Position numbers and translations under genes: made by a program. DNA of 64,000 nucleotides from Psococerastis gibbosa. Lineage: Eukaryota > Arthropoda > Insecta > Psocodea > Psocidae. Under the pieces are notes generated by a model that did not search any database, was not told the DNA's origin, and saw only the letters and a list, made by a program, of their open reading frames with translations. Of this stretch, positions 31,396 through 41,216 are shown piece by piece. The stretch covers positions 9,273,344 to 9,337,343 of the forward strand of contig OZ020487.1 of assembly GCA_963971405.1 (NCBI GenBank), in the 5' to 3' direction. The stretch's first letter is position 1; each line of letters begins with the position of its first letter.

Positions 31396-31737
31396 TGGTG
31401 TAATATATGTGAAAGTTCAAAGACCTGTTTACATCGCTAGAATGCTGCAGGCAGCTTTTTATGTCACGAGGTACAATGTGTTTTAAGCGCGGGCATATTA
31501 TCTGTTCATTTTGTAGTACATTTTAGAGCTCATAAAACTTCTTTGAAGGTTTGTTGAAGCGGTAGGGTTTTCCCTGCCATGTATTGCTATTTTGTGACTG
31601 CGAATTAAATAACTAATTTATTTCTGCTGTAGGGGTCCCCCATTTGCACCATATGTGATGTCAGTTGCTTTTTTTTTTTTTTTTCAGATTAATAAAACGT
31701 TAGAACTACTGCAGACCTTTTTTTAGTGTCTACGTAA

Positions 31738-32084
31738 GGCGCCCATTCCACCGACCGGCTAGAGCTATTTACAAAAACGGTGACGTGGTAGCAGACATTC
31801 AAGACTTAGGTGGCGTTTCCACCGACCTCGCATTGCAGAATGCAAATGACATTGACGGAAATTAGAATTTTTATTTTACAGAAATCTATTGAAATGTTTG
31901 TACTTAACATATCTCATGACGCCATTTTTTAATTTTAGTTTGTTTGTTTGTGATTTTACTGTATGATCATTGATCAATTTTAACTATGGCATAGAGAAAA
32001 ATAAACATTTCCGTCAATTCTGCAATGCGAGGTCGGTGGAAACCCCGCCTAAGTCTTGAATGTCTGCTACCGGTCGGTGGAATG
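31738..32084. mobile_element. Harbinger-like MITE with deleted right arm
   Basis: Left terminus GGCGCCCATTCCACCGACCG is preceded by TAA at 31735-31737. The inner module is complete. On the right GTCTGCTACC jumps directly to GGTCGGTGGAATG and then unrelated DNA, so about 35 bp of the outer arm and the terminus are missing. Confidence 0.75.
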
Positions 32085-32106
32085 CAGTGTATCGTATGCA
32101 CTTAAG

Positions 32107-32474
32107 CAGGGCCGGATTAGCCTTCTCTGGGCCCCTAGGCAATGAAACCCCCTCCCCCCTCTATGGGCTCTATGACTATGGTGTTACTGGACAAGGTGAC
32201 TAACATTGCAACTAAGAACAAATAATACTAAATACAAAATAAGATACATCATATTTTAAATAATAAGTATAAAATAATATTTTAAAGTTTTGGCGGGAAA
32301 ACTTACTGTTTTAAAAATTTACAATATTATGAAAGTTTTTCAATGCATTTTGAAAAGCTTTGCTTACATAATTAATTAATGTTTTTAAAAAATTTGTAGG
32401 CTCTCAGGCAGCACCGGGCCCATATTAACCAGTTGCCTAGAGTGCCTAGATACCTAGTTGGTGATCCGGCACTG
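32107..32474. mobile_element. hAT-like MITE with 8-bp TSD
   Basis: Termini CAGGGCCGGATTAGCC and (reversed right end) CAGTGCCGGATCACC, with perfect TSDs CACTTAAG at 32099-32106 and 32475-32482. The interior is AT-rich, with GGGCCC patches near both ends. Related to the element at 1927-3265. Confidence 0.9.
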
Positions 32475-32722
32475 CACTTAAGCCGTATTGTTCTATTGTG
32501 CCCCCTACAGGGTACTTCGACTATATTTATTATTATTACTAATATTATTCCTCAAATGAGATTTTCTTGGAAAGTTGCCCTTTCTTAGTTCAGGTATGAG
32601 CAGTTAAGTCCTCATTAATTTGTTTACTTTGCTACGAGGTATTCCTACCATAGTGGTACAGTTCTCGATAACCGCCTCACACAATCACCAAATTCACAAA
32701 AACAAGTGTGACAAGTCTGTTA
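32475..32722. other. Intron sequence, nothing recognised
   Basis: Short AT-rich stretch between two insertions, with an (ATT)n-like run at about 32526-32546. Confidence 0.4.
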
Positions 32723-32728
32723 GTTACT

Positions 32729-33144
32729 TTTCACTTTACTTTACTTTATCCAACCCCCGTCCGAGGCTGTTCAGCCATATGACGCTGAGCTTCCCTAGTA
32801 GCGACTTGTAATGTCGTGGGTAGGGTGCCTTAACGACTGTGCACACCCTCAGTTGATCCTCGTCCCTGCTTCCGATAGCGGACAGGTGTCGTCGACGGTC
32901 GACGCGACGGCGAGGCCAAAGCGGTGCAGGTAGGCTTGCAGGTAATCGTGGCCGGTGTTGAGACGAAAGCGGGTGCAGGTAGGCTTTCAAGTAATCGTGG
33001 CCGGTGTTGAGACAAAAGTGGGTGCAGGTAGGCTTGTAGGTAATCGTGGCCGGTGTTGAGACGAAAGCTGGTACAGGTAGGCTTGCTGGTAATCGTGGCC
33101 GGTGTTGAGACGAAAGTGCACAACGGATTCAGCGTCTCCGCTAT
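32729..33144 (-). mobile_element. 5'-truncated LINE with internal 49-bp tandem expansion
   Basis: Same family as 26728-27299: the + strand left end CACTTTACTTTACTTTATCC is the LINE 3' end. GTTACT flanks both sides (32723-32728, 33145-33150). The coding sequence for RFRLNTGHDY is tandemly repeated inside. The knuckle region is degraded. Confidence 0.75.
32925..33118 (-). repeat. 49-bp tandem repeat, four copies
   Basis: GTAATCGTGGCCGGTGTTGA starts at 32942, 32991, 33040 and 33089, an exact 49-bp spacing. Each unit spans GTGCAGGTAGGCTTGCA-type sequence through GACGAAAGC. Since 49 is not a multiple of three, one frame reads the same DNA as RLNTGHDYLQAYLHP, then LSQHRPRLLESLPAP, then FVSTPATITCKPTC. 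Confidence 0.9.
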
Positions 33145-33219
33145 GTTACTAGTAGCAATCCCTATCCATCATATGCATGTTCATTGAGGCCATAGTACAT
33201 AGCAGTATATTGGATGCAC

Positions 33220-33395
33220 CAGGGGCGGGCACAAGGGGGGGGGGGTTATAGGGGTCATGACCCCCCACAATTTTATTGGTAATTGAAAAAACAATACACA
33301 TAACATCTTATTCAGGATTTTATTATGTTCTGGTTCTGGCAGCCCTGGTGATGACCCCCCCCCCAAAAAAAAAAATATCGCTGTGCCCGCCCCTG
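33220..33395. mobile_element. 176-bp hAT-like MITE with 8-bp TSD
   Basis: Termini CAGGGGCGGGCACA and TGTGCCCGCCCCTG (CAGGGGCGGGCACA reversed). Perfect TSDs GGATGCAC at 33212-33219 and 33396-33403. Poly(G) and poly(C) runs sit just inside the two ends. Confidence 0.9.
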
Positions 33396-33576
33396 GGATG
33401 CACAGTGTTTTCAGACTGCAAGTTAAGATTTTAAGAACTATGTCCAATGACTTTACAGTTGGTCTACCATAGTGTTTAGAATAGGACCGGTATAAATGAG
33501 AGAGTTTCCTCAGTGACTTCGTGGAAGTGAACATGATTAATAAGTATATTATATATAAACAATTGTACTTAATTCC

Positions 33577-33710
33577 ACAACATAAATTTTTAATAGTAAC
33601 AGCTGTTTCGGTGTAAGATCTGATGATGGTGTTACACCGAAATAGCTGTTACAATTAAAAATTTATGTTGTGGAATTAAGTGCAATTTTTTATATATATA
33701 ATATATACTT
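33577..33710. repeat. Inverted repeat with TTTCGGTGTAA loop flanks
   Basis: CTTAATTCCACAACATAAAT with TTTTAATAGTAACAGCTGTT at the left is mirrored by AACAGCTGTTAC-type AGCTGTTACAATTAAAAATT and TATGTTGTGGAATTAAG at the right. The loop TGTAAGATCTGATGATGGTG contains further inverted bases. A foldback element; no TSD resolved. Confidence 0.65.
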
Positions 33711-34039
33711 GTTAATTAACCGGTATAAATGGTTTAAAAGAACCACCGGTTGGGAACCCTGGCCTTAAAAAATCTCAGGGTAACTTGGTCTTTACGTAGG
33801 CGCCATGGTAGTACGAAACAATCCATGTCCTATAACTGCGCACGATTACAAATGTACAATAAAATGGGAAATTTTTTAAATTCATGGAGTAGAAGCAAAC
33901 AACAACCATGCTGGTAAAGCAAAGCAAGGTAAACTTTTGATAACGTATTAAAGAATAGTCCATTTAAAACAATTAGGAATCAGTACCCAAAACACATACT
34001 GTACAGTATTTTTTATATTAAGGGGACAGAAGTATCCGG

Positions 34040-34378
34040 GCTAATGGGCCGTGGTCGATTTGAAAGTAGGCTTCCAAACGTTTCGTCAATATCTTCAGTG
34101 GCACTACGTACACGCACACTTCTAAGGTTGTATCCCGGAGGTACCGTAGCAACTGACTGACAGACCGATCCATTCCATACCTGCACCAGTCTGTCAGTCA
34201 GTTGCTACGGTACCTCCACGATACAACCTTAGAAGTGTGCGTATACGTAGTGCTACTGAAGATGTCGACCGCAGTTGTTGACGAAACGTTTGGAAACTTA
34301 CTTTCAAATCGACCACGGCCTATGAGCCCGGATTCTTCTGCCCCCTTATTAGACTCCGGCCGTGAAAGCCTTCGTTAT
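34040..34378. mobile_element. Long-armed inverted repeat, family B, abutting a splice acceptor
   Basis: The left arm (ATCCGGGCTAATGGGCCGTG, CCAAACGTTTCGTCAA) and right arm (TTGACGAAACGTTTGG, CCACGGCC, ATGAGCCCGGAT) are inverted. The centre has a second palindrome, GGTACCGTAGCAACTGACTG / CAGTCAGTTGCTACGGTACC. The right end, ACTCCGGCCGTGAAAGCCTT, is shared with other copies and stops about 25 bp upstream of the exon at 34404. Confidence 0.75.
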
Positions 34379-34403
34379 TATAGTATTTTTTATCTTTTTT
34401 CAG

Positions 34404-34575
34404 GTGCTGAAAATGCGGTTAGTTTTACCCTACAGACTTTTCGGGGGTATTCGAGAGTATGCCAAAGGTGTGAAAGACGCGCTGTCGTATATAAACAAGA
34501 AGAAATTTAACATGTTCAACACGAGGAGTATCGACCCAGACTACTCGACTTTGAAAGTCACACCTAGCCCTACAA
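34404..34575 (+). CDS. Host exon 2 of the unrecognised secreted protein
   Basis: Acceptor TTTTTTATCTTTTTTCAG ends at 34403 and donor GTAAGT begins at 34576. The frame set by exon 1 (phase 0) is open throughout: it starts VLKMRLVLPYRLFGGIREYA, continues KGVKDALSYINKKKFNMFNT and ends near YSTLKVTPSPT, then leaves in phase 1 (172 nt). The content is basic and Tyr/Lys-rich with no domain I recognise. No stop occurs, so the protein continues in an exon past 34576 that I could not find in the window. The strong consensus sites and the matching phase support a genuine exon. Confidence 0.65.
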
Positions 34576-36440
34576 GTAAGTTTTTCTTGCTCTTGTTTTG
34601 TTGTCCAATTAAAGTAGCAATATATATATATATAATTTTATATATAATAATATATAATATTGGATTCTTATTTCGGTTGCAAATCATAACATAACATTCC
34701 GCAACATTTTGAGTCATATATTTGAGGAGCATGTACGCAAAAGGCAATTTGTCACGTCTTGAGTGCAGGAGAGACACAGAACTTCTAAAATCTACATGTT
34801 GCTAAATGCATTATATTATATTATGATTTTTCACCGAAATTGCCATCCCCAATTTAAACAATTTGTTATATAATTTCTACAATAGTTACTTTATCACATA
34901 AATCGAAGTTAACCTATTACAATAGTTGGATGAGCACATTAATTAGACGATCCACAATAACCGTACAGTAACACTAACGGTACTACTAGTATATGTTCAA
35001 TGTAGCATAAATATATTAATTTCTTATCTTTGAACTCAAAGCGAAGAGATACCGTACTAAGAAAATCAAGCATATACCTTCAAAACTTCATGCAAAGCAA
35101 CAATTTTATTAGGAATTTATGACTTTGTTAGATCAAAGGCAACGACTAAATGACAGTTTTCAGTGTATAGTAGTATCCGAAATTGCATAACGTAAAAGTA
35201 AATACAATGTATTTAATGTAAAAATAAGTCAATTTAAAATTAAAAAAATAAAATTAATAAAAGGGTTGTTTTCAACGCCTGCTTTCAGCATTTCTGCTTT
35301 AAGCAACCCTGTCAGCCTGGCGGGGGGAGTGAGTCTTTTTGTTAACTTGAGGCACCCAAAGAGCAGACACTTTCACCTTGGGGGAAAGGTGATTTGACTG
35401 ACAGGGTGGACCTCCTGATTATAGTGGATTCCGAACCACTTGGGGAACATGGTAAAGTCACACGATTAAATCGGAGGTGACCAGGACTCGGACCGCACGT
35501 AGACTGACTGGTATAGTCTCAGCGCGTTATCATGTCCCACCATGTTCCCCTGTCAAAGCTGTGCACAGTACCGTTTGCCGCAGTTTGAAACACACTCTGC
35601 TCCAATGGACTTGACATGGTAAGGCAATTAATAAAAGTAAATAATAATAAAAATAAATAATGTAGTAAATACAATGTACTACAATGTGATGAATGTAATA
35701 GCAGCGGGCCTACTATAGTGATTAGTAATGCTTTATTTTTGCGGTTAAAATGTACAATGTATTTTTTTTTAATATAATTAATGCTTCATCTGTATTTGTG
35801 TATATTCAGAAGCACCATCACCAATGAAAATATATTTGGGAATAATTTTTTTGTTGTTAAATTGGAAGATTGGAAGATGAAACGTGTATTCTCGTTAGTT
35901 GTTACCATAAACGTCTAAGCAATTTGTCAAATTATAATTTGTAAGTTTAAATTCCAAACTGGAAACACCATAAATAACTTTCTCGTCGACAACTTCCCTG
36001 AAGCCACGATGCGAAAATTTAATCAAGCGGCAAAATGTCTGAATTCTAATTGTGATTGTAACTGTTACCTACAGACATTATTGTATATTGTGCGTCTATG
36101 ACAGTGAATTAGCTAAAGGAGACTTTCAAAGCTGAGGCGTCGTTTCAATATAATTTGTTATGTTTCTTTGATAAATACACACATTATTATTATTATTATT
36201 ATTATTATATTTTTCAGGGGGAGGGGGGGGGGAGATTGCAATTTGGTACATTTTTAAACATAGTTGGATAGGTAACGATTTCCTCGGTCGTCAGTATCAA
36301 TGTCTTATTTTTCCAATGGTGAGGGGACAATTTACACCCCCCGCACCCGGGACCCCAAAATGTGATACTCATGTTTCAAAGTCAGTGCAATAAAGCGTCC
36401 ACTACACTATACACCAGTACACTAACTGTTAATAATTTAC
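34576..36440. other. Probable intron; microsatellites and one SINE
   Basis: (TA)n at about 34620-34650, (ATT)n at about 36185-36210 followed by a G run, and the diverged SINE at 35390-35620. No partner exon with phase-1 acceptor was convincing. Confidence 0.4.
35390..35620 (-). repeat. Diverged SINE-like family C copy
   Basis: CCTCCTGATTATAGTGGATT, CCGAACCACTTGGGGAACAT and GTCACACGATTAAATCGGAG match 20985-21100 and 52635-52710. The right part diverges and contains CACTCTGCTCCAATGGACTT instead of CCTGCTCTGGTCCACTGGAT. Confidence 0.7.
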
Positions 36441-36444
36441 TTTT

Positions 36445-37325
36445 ATTGCTTTCCAATTTATACGTAGTATAAGGAAAGCTTTGTGATGGTCGAAATTTTC
36501 GATTCCGAGATTTCAACGGATTTACACGTTTTGAGGTCCCAGGAACCCAAAAAAGTGGTTTTTACTAAATGTCTGTCTGTCGCTCTGTCTGTCTGTATGT
36601 CTCTATGTCTGTATGTCTGTGTGTCTGTATGTCTGTCTGTGCGTCGATTTCCGGGCAACCTACTTGGCCGATTATGATGAAATTCGGCATGTAGGTTCGC
36701 TAAAATCATACCTCGCGACGATTTTTTTTATTTGGAGCCAACTCAATTTCGGGGGGTTTTATTCTCAAAAAATTCCAAAAAAACGTCTAAAAATTTTTTC
36801 CCAAAAACGGTTCAAACGATTTCTTTTAAATTCACATGTATTGTAGTTATTATTAATGTTGATAAAATGTGGGGGGTCGCTTGCCCCTTGATGGTTTGCT
36901 TCTGGGAGTGAAAAAATAAAAATAACTAAATTTTCATGAAAAATTACTAAAAAATATTTTTTCTGCGAAACCTTTCTATCGATGATTTCTACCTTCAGGC
37001 ATGTTTTAGGTGTTAAATTGAGTAACGAAACGGACAGTTTGCATTCCCAGAAAAGTATTTGGTTTTGTACAAAAAAATGTTTTTTTTTTTTTTTAAATGA
37101 TAGAAAATTCACGCTCAAATGCATTGCGTGCCCTGCCAGTATTGCTGTGTGGTAATGTGTGAATTTACCTCACCTCTAGTGACGTCAGGTGGGCAACCCC
37201 CCCCCCCCCCCCAGATATCGGAAATGTAGCCATAGGAAAATTATTTACCATAAATTACTCATTTTCCCTATCTACTAATTTTGATAAATTGGAAAGCATG
37301 TTCGAGTAAACTCGGACCGGTTCTT
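36445..37325 (+). repeat. ~880-bp repeat, family A (well preserved)
   Basis: Starts TTGCTTTCCAATTTATACG and ends TTTGATAAATTGGAAAGCAT, GTTCGAGTAAACTCGGACCG. It holds a long (CTGT)n tract at about 36570-36640 and a C run at about 37197-37213. The open frames inside, including one rich in Cys/Leu/Ser/Val, follow the microsatellite and are not genes. Confidence 0.85.
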
Positions 37326-37399
37326 ATTATTATTGCATTGTTATTATTACGTATATTATATATATACATATATACGGTACGATATTATTATTATAATTA

Positions 37400-37580
37400 T
37401 TTTTTTTTAAAAAAAAAAGATAAATCGCATACAAACAATTTAATGAATGTATCCGATTGACCTTATCAGTCGCCTCTGTAGGTTATTACCCGTGATGAGT
37501 ACGACACGTCTCCGAATGCATGGCGTGTAAAGAGTCGCACAAGTGCAAGCACGTTACCACCTGGCCATCGAAGTCGATTT
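37400..37580 (-). repeat. SINE-like repeat, family 1
   Basis: An A run, then GATAAATCGCATACAAACAA, CCGATTGACCTTATCAGTCG and GCACGTTACCACCTGGCCAT: the reverse complement of 545-735. Confidence 0.75.
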
Positions 37581-38488
37581 AGTTGTTACATAGCCAAGAT
37601 AATCTAATGCCAGCTCAAAACAACTTCGAAAGCCACTTTAAAGTCTCGCTTATTCCATTGTAACTGTTCAAAATTGAATCCAACATGTTTCAACTGGGTT
37701 CTGATAAGAGGACCACGTAGGAATCAGTTGAGATCGAACAGTTTACTGTCATCAGTCAATTTCCTTTCTTATAAAATATCTACTAAATATCTACTTAATT
37801 GCTTATTATTATTATTTTATTTTATATACGCGCCCCTACCTATCAAGAAAGAAGAGAAGGGCCCTTCACCACTTCAAGACTTTTGTTCAGGGTTCACCGG
37901 AGTGTGAGCTACAATAAAATATAATAGATTATACAGTCCACTTAAATTCAAACAGTAACATTAAACATACTTATGTTGGCAATAGGTCCTCGACCTCCCA
38001 CGGCTCCAACAGACGATCGTCTGTAGTGAATTAGTGGAGTGATAATGCGAAAAGGCACAGGAGGCTAATTCTTGAACCCAAAGAACTCAAACATTTTCCG
38101 TGCCTTAGAGTGCCTCAAATTACACGGATGTAAATCAGGGAAAAAATCTATTCAATTTACAGTATGCCCCCCGATCCCATGTTTGATAACATTTCTATAT
38201 GGATTTTAGCGACATAAAATTGTATACCGTATATTGTAAATTGCGGCGCATTGATAAAGCCTGATTTATAGCATGTACCTTCCATATATCGTAAAGTTTG
38301 ATAGGTGGCTGCCTGGAGAATGCATAAATCCGTATTTCTCTTTTCAAAAAGAGGCATTTTCAATGTCAATATATCAGCAGTTCCTATTCAGATTTGAGTC
38401 GCACTCAACCCGCCAACCGCACAGTATTATCACATTAGCAGAGTGTGGGTATCCGTGGTGCTGACTTTTTCATTAAATTTTTATAGGC
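37581..38488. other. No recognisable feature
   Basis: Short open frames at 37674-37907 and 38273-38464 have no motif and no splice context. Nothing else recognised. Confidence 0.4.
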
Positions 38489-38705
38489 ACAGTTGAAGCA
38501 GTAGAATCCGGTAGGATAGGTCGTGGTCGATTTGAAAGCGTGCGTCCAAACGTTTTGTCTACATCTGCGGCTGACATGTTCAGTGGAACTGCGTAGACTT
38601 CTAAACTTGATCTCGGAGGATCGGCAGCAATTGATTGTCGGATCCCGCGTTCTGCTGCTTCATCGCGTAACTCCGGCCGTAAAAGTCTTTTTAATTATAG
38701 AATGG
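38489..38705. repeat. Family B copy, right arm rearranged
   Basis: AGCAGTAGAATCCGGTAGGA, GTCGTGGTCGATTTGAAAGC and CCAAACGTTTTGTC form the left arm. The right side ends TAACTCCGGCCGTAAAAGTC, but the mirrored AACGTTTGG/GACCACGGCC block is missing. Confidence 0.65.
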
Positions 38706-38819
38706 TGTCTTTTATTTTTATTTGGTTTTTATTTTAAACTTTGTCATGGCATTTTTTTAATGTTCATAAAGCTAAAGAAATAAGCAGAAAATCAATGCGG
38801 GTTGGCAAAATGTAGTACA

Positions 38820-39220
38820 CAGTGGCGGAGCGTGCATGTAAGGAGTGTAATGCCGCATTACACTCAACAAATCCATAGAATTATTAAGAGCTTCTTTGAA
38901 ATCTATAGGAAGTCGCGAGCAATGTTTTGTCAGAGGTCATGAGCAGTCTCTCAATTTCGCATTCTTTTACTTTGCTTACTATTCCCTATCCAGTGGTAGC
39001 CCCAAGCCCCCCCCCCCCCCCCCGAGACAAACCATTGAAGACCATTAAATAAAATGCACTTGCCACGTAAAACAAATACAAATAGCTATCATAGCGTGGA
39101 ACCGCCCTTGTCCCTATCGTACAACTGGTTCTATACTTTGTTACTGTGTTTCATACAAAAAAGGTACCATAAGGGTATGTTATCAGCTTATATATAACTA
39201 ATGTGTCACATATGCTATAT
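38820..39220. other. Possible hAT-like remnant with poly(C)
   Basis: CACAGTGGCGGAGCGTGCAT is a hAT-like left end. A C run lies at about 39008-39024, and GGAACCGCCCTTG near 39100 could be the right end. No TSD found, so this is tentative. Confidence 0.3.
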
Positions 39221-39296
39221 TCATTTAAATAAATAGGTACCACTCAATTTTATGCGCGTTTTTAAACTTAATAATAATAATAAATTGGAAAGCAAT

Positions 39297-39575
39297 AATG
39301 TAACTGCAAAGGCTTTCACGGCCGGAGTCGTTTGAAGAACCAGTAGAATCCGGGCTGATGGGCCGTGGTCGATAAGAAAGTGAACTTTCAAACGTTTCGT
39401 CAACATCTGTGGTCGACATCTTCAGTGGCGCTGCGTAGACTTCGAAGGCTGTATCTCGGTGGCTCCGTCACTTCGAAGTCTACGCAGCGCCATTGAAGAT
39501 GTTGACCGCAGAAGTTTGGAGGTTGACTTTCTTATCGACCACGGCCCATCAGCCCGGATTCTACTGGTTCTTCAA
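39297..39575. mobile_element. Family B foldback (best copy)
   Basis: GAAGAACCAGTAGAATCCGG ... ATGGGCCGTGGTCGATAAGA on the left is mirrored by TCTTATCGACCACGGCCCAT ... CCGGATTCTACTGGTTCTTC on the right. The inner pair ACTTCGAAGGCTG/TCACTTCGAAGTC with CTACGCAGCGCC is also inverted. The left flank TAAATTGGAAAGCAATAATG is a scrap of family A. Confidence 0.8.
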
Positions 39576-40335
39576 TAATAATAAATTTATCATTTCAAAG
39601 TACGGTATTGTATGTTGACAATGGTGCCCGACTTCGATAAATATTTCTGAACTCATCTGATTGTATTCTAACCTATATGCTAAGAACGTATTTTAAGATT
39701 AAAGTAATCCCCTGTCGGTTTTCGGTCATCTATATTGCACCTGGCTCATTTTTTGGTACACTTATGCGCTTGCTAGGCTAGTCGAGTTTTATTAAAATCC
39801 CCGACATAGCTGATTATCATTGGACCAATTTAGGCCAATTCACTCCTAATTTCTTCCTTAGTCGGTGAAAAGTAAAAGCCACATTCAGATGCAAATAAAT
39901 TCCAAATTTTAAATTTATAAAATAAAGTAGGTACCTAATTTATGAAAAGAAGGTGCTAAGCAATCGCAGGCTGCTGCTGAATCAAAATGAATTATCATAA
40001 GTTTGAAATAGTCTTGTTGAGTAAGGTATTGTACATCCCCAGCGTGCTGCTTGCTTCACTCCGAGTTTGGAATTTTGCATAGAATTAGACATTAGGAAGA
40101 GCATGAGGTATTCAAATTTATGCGTTCCATTACTCGGTGAATGGGAGTATGGTAGGAAGAAACTGTTTTCCAAAGAAGTTAAATAACTATAACTCCTCTT
40201 TCTCAAGCCCATGTTACAAATGAGGAGGTTCTAACCAGAATACGCGAAAGAAAAATCTGGTTGCATTGATAAGTACAAAAAGAGCTCACTGGATTCGACA
40301 TTTGCTTCGACGCGAGAACTTCATAAGCTGCAACA
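39576..40335. other. No recognisable feature
   Basis: AT-rich. Minus-strand open frames at 39982-40212 lack motifs. Confidence 0.4.
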
Positions 40336-40515
40336 TAGTGGGATCTGATCTGGGCGCCCGAAAAACGAGTATCTGCAGCAAGTGCTTGAGAATGTATATA
40401 GAGGCCATACATACGTGGAGCTGAAGACAATGTGCCAGGATCGAGGGCAGTGGAAGCATCGGTGCCACATGTTGCTGCCAACCGGCCAGCCGGCTGTAAC
40501 TTGGAGATGAAGAAC
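40336..40515 (+). pseudogene. 5'-truncated LINE: C-terminal end
   Basis: A + strand frame reads GHTYVELKTMCQDRGQWKHR, CHMLLPTGQPAVTWR and stops near 40508. The LLPT-type ending and the following GAAGAA match the 3' end at 43356-43395 and the retroposon end at 18900-18940. The minus-strand open frames over this stretch are shadows. Confidence 0.6.
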
Positions 40516-41216
40516 TCCCCTATCTTTATTAGGAGGTAGGACGTTGAAGATATACAGGTTGTTTCCATTAATTTTTCTGGTTGAGATAGGTTGTTCTCTT
40601 AAGATATACAATTAAGCCTACGGATATAGGGCACGCAATTGTAAACCTTCAATCGTCTTATCAGTAAGCCTAACTTCTGCCTAATTTTTTGCGACTTCGG
40701 CGGCATGGTGGTATCGCGCTTGTACTTGTACTTGTTTTACAAAGTTAATATGGAGACTATTATGTACATTATATTTAGGATTCATGACTAAATTATGGTA
40801 CGAAGGATTAGCTTTTGATCCGAAATTCAAAATTAACACCCAGGTAAGAGTACGGGAACAATAATTTGCACGAAATGATGAAGCCTTAAGGGAAGATGTA
40901 TTGTATCAAGTTTACCAAAGCTCATTGAATTCCTTTGTAAGGTAGAAGCTTAGATTTATATATTAACTTAGATGGATTTCAGACCTTTATCAATATGGCC
41001 GCCTGCGCATGCGCATCTGCAGACTTGCCTCTAGTGATGTTAAGTTTTAAAGTTGGTATTCGTTCATATACATCTGCGCATGGGCTGGATTTACATAAAC
41101 TCTACACTACACAAGCTAAAAATGGAATCTGCCGGTTTGGCGTGATGACGTCAGCATCTTTTAGACTGAAATGTAAACATAACGTAACATATCAAACTGG
41201 CATTTTGCATGTGTAA
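40516..41216. other. No gene; SINE scrap and CpG-containing GCGCATGCGC stretch
   Basis: CGGCATGGTGGTATCGCGCT at about 40700 resembles part of SINE family 1. GCCTGCGCATGCGCATCTGC at about 41002 is a near-palindrome also seen near 47620. No gene called. Confidence 0.4.

Noticed and set aside
32925-33118. A CRISPR-like array
   Set aside because: The units are contiguous 49-bp tandem copies without unique spacers and derive from LINE coding sequence.
39982-40611. Overlapping minus-strand open frames
   Set aside because: Part lies opposite a plus-strand LINE C-terminal remnant; no recognisable domain in any of them.
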